The position numbers and the translations under genes were made by a program. A stretch of DNA of 9,295 nt, from assembly GCA_002405445.1 (NCBI GenBank), contig DHLV01000035.1, positions 14,947-24,241 of the forward strand. Direction: 5' to 3'. Shown here piece by piece: positions 7,088 to 9,295 of the stretch (its first letter is position 1; each line of letters starts with the position of its first letter). Under the pieces are notes generated by a model. The model searched no databases and was not told where the DNA came from. It saw only the letters and a list, made by a program, of their open reading frames with translations. The stretch is from Flammeovirgaceae bacterium UBA4659. GTDB taxonomy: Bacteria; Bacteroidota; Bacteroidia; Cytophagales; Cyclobacteriaceae.

Positions 7088-7822
7088 CTATTCTTTTTTT
7101 AAATGATATTCTTTATTGATTAGCGTAAGCAATCGTTTCGCCTTTTCATTCCGTTCGGAACCCCATTTCGCTAATAAATGCAAGGAACCATAATAATATT
7201 GAGCTGCCATCAAAAATTCATTGATTACTTGATGATCATCAATAATCAGTTTGGTGTTGATCGGCTCTTTTCTGTCTTTGAAAATTTGCAGCATTGTTTT
7301 GGCATCAAAAATTTTATTGGCAAGACTAATATATAAGTTCGCCCTGTGGTCAGTAATATCATTTTGAGAGCTGACTATTTTGAACGAGTTGTAATAATCA
7401 GAAATGCTGTCGGCCACATTTCTATGCTGAATTAAGCGAAGATCACCGGAAGATTTCATTTGATCGTAAGTCCCTTCCCTAAAAATAAGTCTATCAAATT
7501 TTACAGTAATCAGTCGAGCATAATAGGAAGCTTTGTTGGTATTCTTTTCCTTTTTATCGCTACTTAGAATATCAATCAAAGAATCAAACATGAGTAAGTC
7601 CTGGGCTAATTTTTTCCTGCTATTTGCATACATTAAAGTATCAAATTGTAGATCTGACATCATATTTTGCATGTAAACATGTTCTCTTTCTTTTTCTGAT
7701 AAATACTCGCGTATATTCTCGGCAATAAAGCCCATGCTTACCGCTACAAAAATCATGAGGCCTTGCAACAAGTATTTGATAAACATCTTTTTCTTTGTAC
7801 GGATAGGACGATTTTCTTTCAT
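7088..7822 (-). CDS. Array gene 1: DUF6090-like single-helix membrane protein
   Basis: First gene of the array in transcription order, 244 residues, function unknown. The N-terminus MKENRPIRTKKKMFIK is strongly basic, followed by the membrane segment (15-40, MIFVAVSMGFIAENIRE) and a long polar, helix-rich tail. The N-terminus is therefore cytoplasmic and the body periplasmic. After the helix, SEKEREHVYMQNMMSDL resembles the start of the helical domain in DUF6090 proteins. The central motif at 117-144 is the clearest of the four: GTYDQMKSSGDLRLIQH, then VADSISDYYNSF. The C-terminus ends LLTLINKEYHLKKE. In the membrane block its codons differ most from the other three (YLLQG instead of YLLEG, FIK instead of LKE). 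The stop is TAG at 7088-7090 and the next gene begins 3 nt later, strong evidence for one transcript. Confidence 0.86.
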   Translation of the reverse strand: MKENRPIRTKKKMFIKYLLQGLMIFVAVSMGFIAENIREYLSEKEREHVYMQNMMSDLQFDTLMYANSRKKLAQDLLMFDSLIDILSSDKKEKNTNKASYYARLITVKFDRLIFREGTYDQMKSSGDLRLIQHRNVADSISDYYNSFKIVSSQNDITDHRANLYISLANKIFDAKTMLQIFKDRKEPINTKLIIDDHQVINEFLMAAQYYYGSLHLLAKWGSERNEKAKRLLTLINKEYHLKKE

Positions 7823-7934
7823 GGAATTAATTGTTATTGATCTGATAAAATTTATCTTTTACTTTTTAGAGTCTGTCTTTCTTTGCTGTGCTAAACGCAA
7901 TAAGTTTAATACGAAAGTTGCGGAAAAATTTGGG

Positions 7935-7942
7935 CAAAGGTA
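7935..7942 (-). promoter_or_regulatory. Candidate -7 box for the membrane-protein array
   Basis: The minus strand reads TACCTTTG (followed by C), the commonest form of the Bacteroidota -7 box, about 112 nt before the start at 7822. No TTG or TTTG is found 17-23 nt upstream, so the -33 part is poor. The IS end begins 31 nt further upstream (7974), so an insertion may have removed or replaced native upstream sequence. The 7823-7934 leader holds no small gene that I can support. Confidence 0.45.
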
Positions 7943-8040
7943 CTATCTACTTAATGGTAATTGATTGATTGTAGGGCATCTCTAAAAACCCGTTTTAAAT
8001 TTTTTCACGTCTTAGTTTATCGAATTTTTTCTTTGCAATC

Positions 8041-8083
8041 TTAAAAAATAGTGATGAAGGGCTCTTTTGGCTTTTTCCCTTCA
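8041..8083 (-). terminator. Possible terminator behind the IS A transposase
   Basis: On the minus strand TGAAGGG (8077-8083) pairs with CCCTTCA (8055-8061) across a 15-nt loop, and a TATTTTTT run follows four bases after the stem (8042-8050). The orientation is right for the transposase gene, 35 nt after its stop. The long loop makes it only a candidate. Confidence 0.38.
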
Positions 8084-8118
8084 CCCTTGGCAGGATGATG
8101 ATTGACCATTTGGTCACG

Positions 8119-8562
8119 CTATCGGCCATTCAAGTTCACTTTTATCTGCGTTAACCTGAATAAATTGTAGGTGAGGTTCATTAAACCAATCGTTGCTTTG
8201 GCCCTCACAAAGTTTCGGCATCGGATATACATTCGGTTCATCGAGTTGGTCATGAACCCAAAAATGTGCTCCACCCTTGCCCTTGTCTTTGATTTCTTCT
8301 TGTTGCTCTTTTGCTGCGCCTTGGTAAGGGGTTTATTGCGGTATCCTTTTTCATGGATCATGGAGGTCATATTTTTTCCGTTCAACTCTTTTTCAATTTT
8401 CTCACTCCGGTAAGCACTATCAGCATATACTTTTTGTCCGCGATCCCTTTTGTCAATCAATGATCCGATCATTTCACTATCGTGAACATTGGCAGGGGTT
8501 ACTTTATAACCCGTAATGAGTTTGGTACGCGCATCGGCTTTCACATGGTCTTTATATCCATA
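8119..8562 (-). pseudogene. IS5-family transposase A, C-terminal fragment
   Basis: C-terminal half of a DDE transposase of the IS5 family. The frame is open from 8562 and reads YGYKDHVKADARTKLITGY, then ANVHDSE, YADSAYRSE (the second catalytic Asp), EKGYRNKPLT, and RARVEHIFGFM (the catalytic Glu), ending KATIGLMNLTYNLFRL, a classical IS5 C-terminus. The first catalytic Asp and the whole N-terminal half are absent. Upstream of the Tyr codon at 8560-8562 the frame passes into unrelated DNA and meets a stop after 12 codons. A GTG at 8544 could nominally start a 141-residue product, but it would be inactive. The gene was cut by the arrival of element B. Confidence 0.86.
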
Positions 8563-8679
8563 GAGAGCTTTGAAAAACCTGTTTCTAAATTTTCATTTTC
8601 ATTTTTTTGGTTTTTTTGATCGGGTGCGGGTGGTTTTGTTCGGTTGAAGTTCATTTCGTCCAATTTTTCATCTCCAGTT

Positions 8680-8700
8680 CGGTTGGTTTTTTGCCAACCG
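8680..8700 (-). terminator. Hairpin after the IS B transposase stop
   Basis: A 7-bp perfect stem CGGTTGG/CCAACCG with a 7-nt loop starts 7 nt downstream of the transposase stop codon. No T run follows on the minus strand, so it may act as a weak terminator or have no function in termination. Confidence 0.35.
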
Positions 8701-8707
8701 GGCACAC

Positions 8708-9295
8708 TTATCCCACCAATGGTTTCTGTTTTAACAAAAACGATGCCCTGCATACATTGTAGATGATGCACCACATGTCGAAACGGAGGGCGTTCCTCAT
8801 CTTTGTCTTGGCGGCAAGCACGGTTGCTTTCAGCTTCTTTTTCATGAAGGCGAAGGGGTGTTCCACCGAGGCACGAACGCTTGACTTTTGGCGGTTGCGC
8901 TTTTCCTGTTTGCCCGACAGTGCCTTGCCCCGGACCGCCTTGTCCAACACCCCGTAGTAGATGCCCATCCAGCGTGCCGCGCGCTTCTGCTTTTGTTCCG
9001 GGTAGGCCTTGTCGGCCCAGATGCTTTTCTCGTCACCGCTCAGCACGTTCTCCAGTTCGGTGCTGTCGTGCACGTTGGCGGGCGTGAAGCTGCGCTTGCG
9101 GATCAGCTTGCTGCCCACGTCCACACCGATGTGCCCCTTGTACCCAAAATGTTTCTTGCCGTTCTTTTCGGTACTGGTGGCATCGGTGTCCACCTGCGCG
9201 CTGGGGGACGCCTTCAGCTCCTCGCGCCTTTCCCTGCTCAGCGGCCTGTTGTCGCTGGCTATAATGGTCGCATCTACCATCGTGCCCTTTTTGAG
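8708..9295 (-). CDS. IS5-family transposase B (partial, 5' end outside window)
   Basis: C-terminal 195 residues of a DDE transposase; the full protein should be some 330-350 residues. Reading enters at the window edge with LKKGTMVDATII, which contains the first catalytic Asp (VDAT), so the Met at 9280 is internal and not the start. Then follow the spacer HFGYKGHIGVDVGS, FTPANVHDS, the second Asp in WADKAY, and the catalytic Glu in RASVEHPFAFMKKKL. The stop is TAA at 8708-8710. All three catalytic residues are present and the frame is clean, so the visible part looks functional. It belongs to a different branch of IS5 transposases from fragment A next door (VEHPF rather than VEHIF, and no C-terminal NLTYNLFRL). 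Its high GC sets it apart from the neighbouring array and suggests recent arrival. Confidence 0.9.
   Translation of the reverse strand, partial: LKKGTMVDATIIASDNRPLSRERREELKASPSAQVDTDATSTEKNGKKHFGYKGHIGVDVGSKLIRKRSFTPANVHDSTELENVLSGDEKSIWADKAYPEQKQKRAARWMGIYYGVLDKAVRGKALSGKQEKRNRQKSSVRASVEHPFAFMKKKLKATVLAAKTKMRNALRFDMWCIIYNVCRASFLLKQKPLVG

Larger units (their letters stand above)
5308..7780 (-). repeat. Four copies of a 78-nt membrane-helix coding block
   Basis: The blocks lie at 7703-7780, 6968-7045, 6177-6254 and 5308-5385, one at the 5' end of each array gene, all in the same orientation and frame. Copies at 6223-6256 and 7014-7047 share 34 identical nt. Three copies (5366-5387, 6235-6256, 7026-7047) share 22 identical nt. 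The copy in the first gene shares 19 nt (7746-7764) with the second. Third codon positions are kept as well as first and second. Outside the blocks the genes do not align at DNA level by eye. Confidence 0.85.
7974..8562 (-). mobile_element. IS5-family element A, truncated
   Basis: The outer end is taken at 7974, where TA is followed by GGGCATCTCTAAAAACCCG, a typical IS terminal sequence that closely resembles the end of element B at 8563. Between 7974 and 8118 lies the non-coding 3' tail with a possible terminator; the transposase remnant fills the rest. The element stops abruptly at 8562, where element B begins. The 5' part of its transposase gene and its other end are not in the window. Confidence 0.72.
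8563..9295 (-). mobile_element. IS5-family element B, partial (runs out of the window)
   Basis: One end is inferred at 8563, where GAGAGCTTTGAAAAACCTG directly follows the broken codon of transposase A; it resembles the end of element A (shared AAAAACC.GTTT..AAATTTT). Positions 8563-8707 are non-coding and AT-rich, with a 7-bp hairpin CGGTTGG/CCAACCG at 8680-8700, possibly the transcript end. The transposase gene from 8708 on is much richer in GC (39 of 60 bases in 9061-9120) than the host genes. The other end lies beyond 9295. Confidence 0.72.

Noticed and set aside
5308..7780. CRISPR-like array because of four spaced repeats
   Set aside because: The repeats are 78 nt coding blocks about 700 nt apart, each in frame at the start of a gene.
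8541..8774. 77-codon minus-strand frame between the two transposases
   Set aside because: It spans the 3' end of transposase B, the non-coding tail of element B and the junction with element A in a wrong frame; a chance open frame of low complexity.
8842..9087. Cys/Pro/Arg-rich frames on both strands inside transposase B
   Set aside because: Products of high GC in other frames of the transposase gene.

Overview
The window looks like a chromosomal segment from a member of the Bacteroidota, probably of the Cytophagales type. The evidence is the gene families present (DUF1684, small membrane proteins resembling DUF6090, a GcvT of Bacteroidota type), the lack of Shine-Dalgarno sequences, and -7 promoter boxes of the form TAnnTTTG. 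The phylum is likely; the order is a guess.

Positions 1-3743 carry ordinary core genes of moderate GC. They are a partial gcvT on the minus strand (its 3' end lies outside the window), a divergent pair radC plus a DUF1684 lipoprotein-like or membrane-anchored protein, and a PLP-dependent aminotransferase resembling AlaA.

Positions 3822-4457 form a compact, intact-looking mobile unit. It is a single gene for a REP-associated tyrosine transposase (HUH/Y1 type), bounded by two nearly identical 31-nt copies of a perfect hairpin set in inverted orientation.

Positions 4645-7822 hold four head-to-tail paralogous genes on the minus strand, visibly AT-rich, read from about 7822 down to 4645. Each encodes a short basic cytoplasmic tail, one very conserved membrane segment and a roughly 200-residue, probably periplasmic helical domain. 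The 78-nt segment coding for the membrane helix is nearly identical at DNA level in the copies, while the rest has diverged strongly. The second gene in transcription order carries a frameshift just after this segment. The last gene has an extra N-terminal hydrophobic helix. Function is unknown. This array is the least explained part of the window.

Positions 7974-9295 hold two IS5-family elements. The C-terminal part of one transposase gene (with its IS end at 7974) is cut at 8562/8563, where the end of a second, GC-rich IS5-family element begins and runs out of the window. The membrane-protein array therefore sits between a RAYT unit and nested insertion sequences, which marks it as accessory DNA next to core genes.
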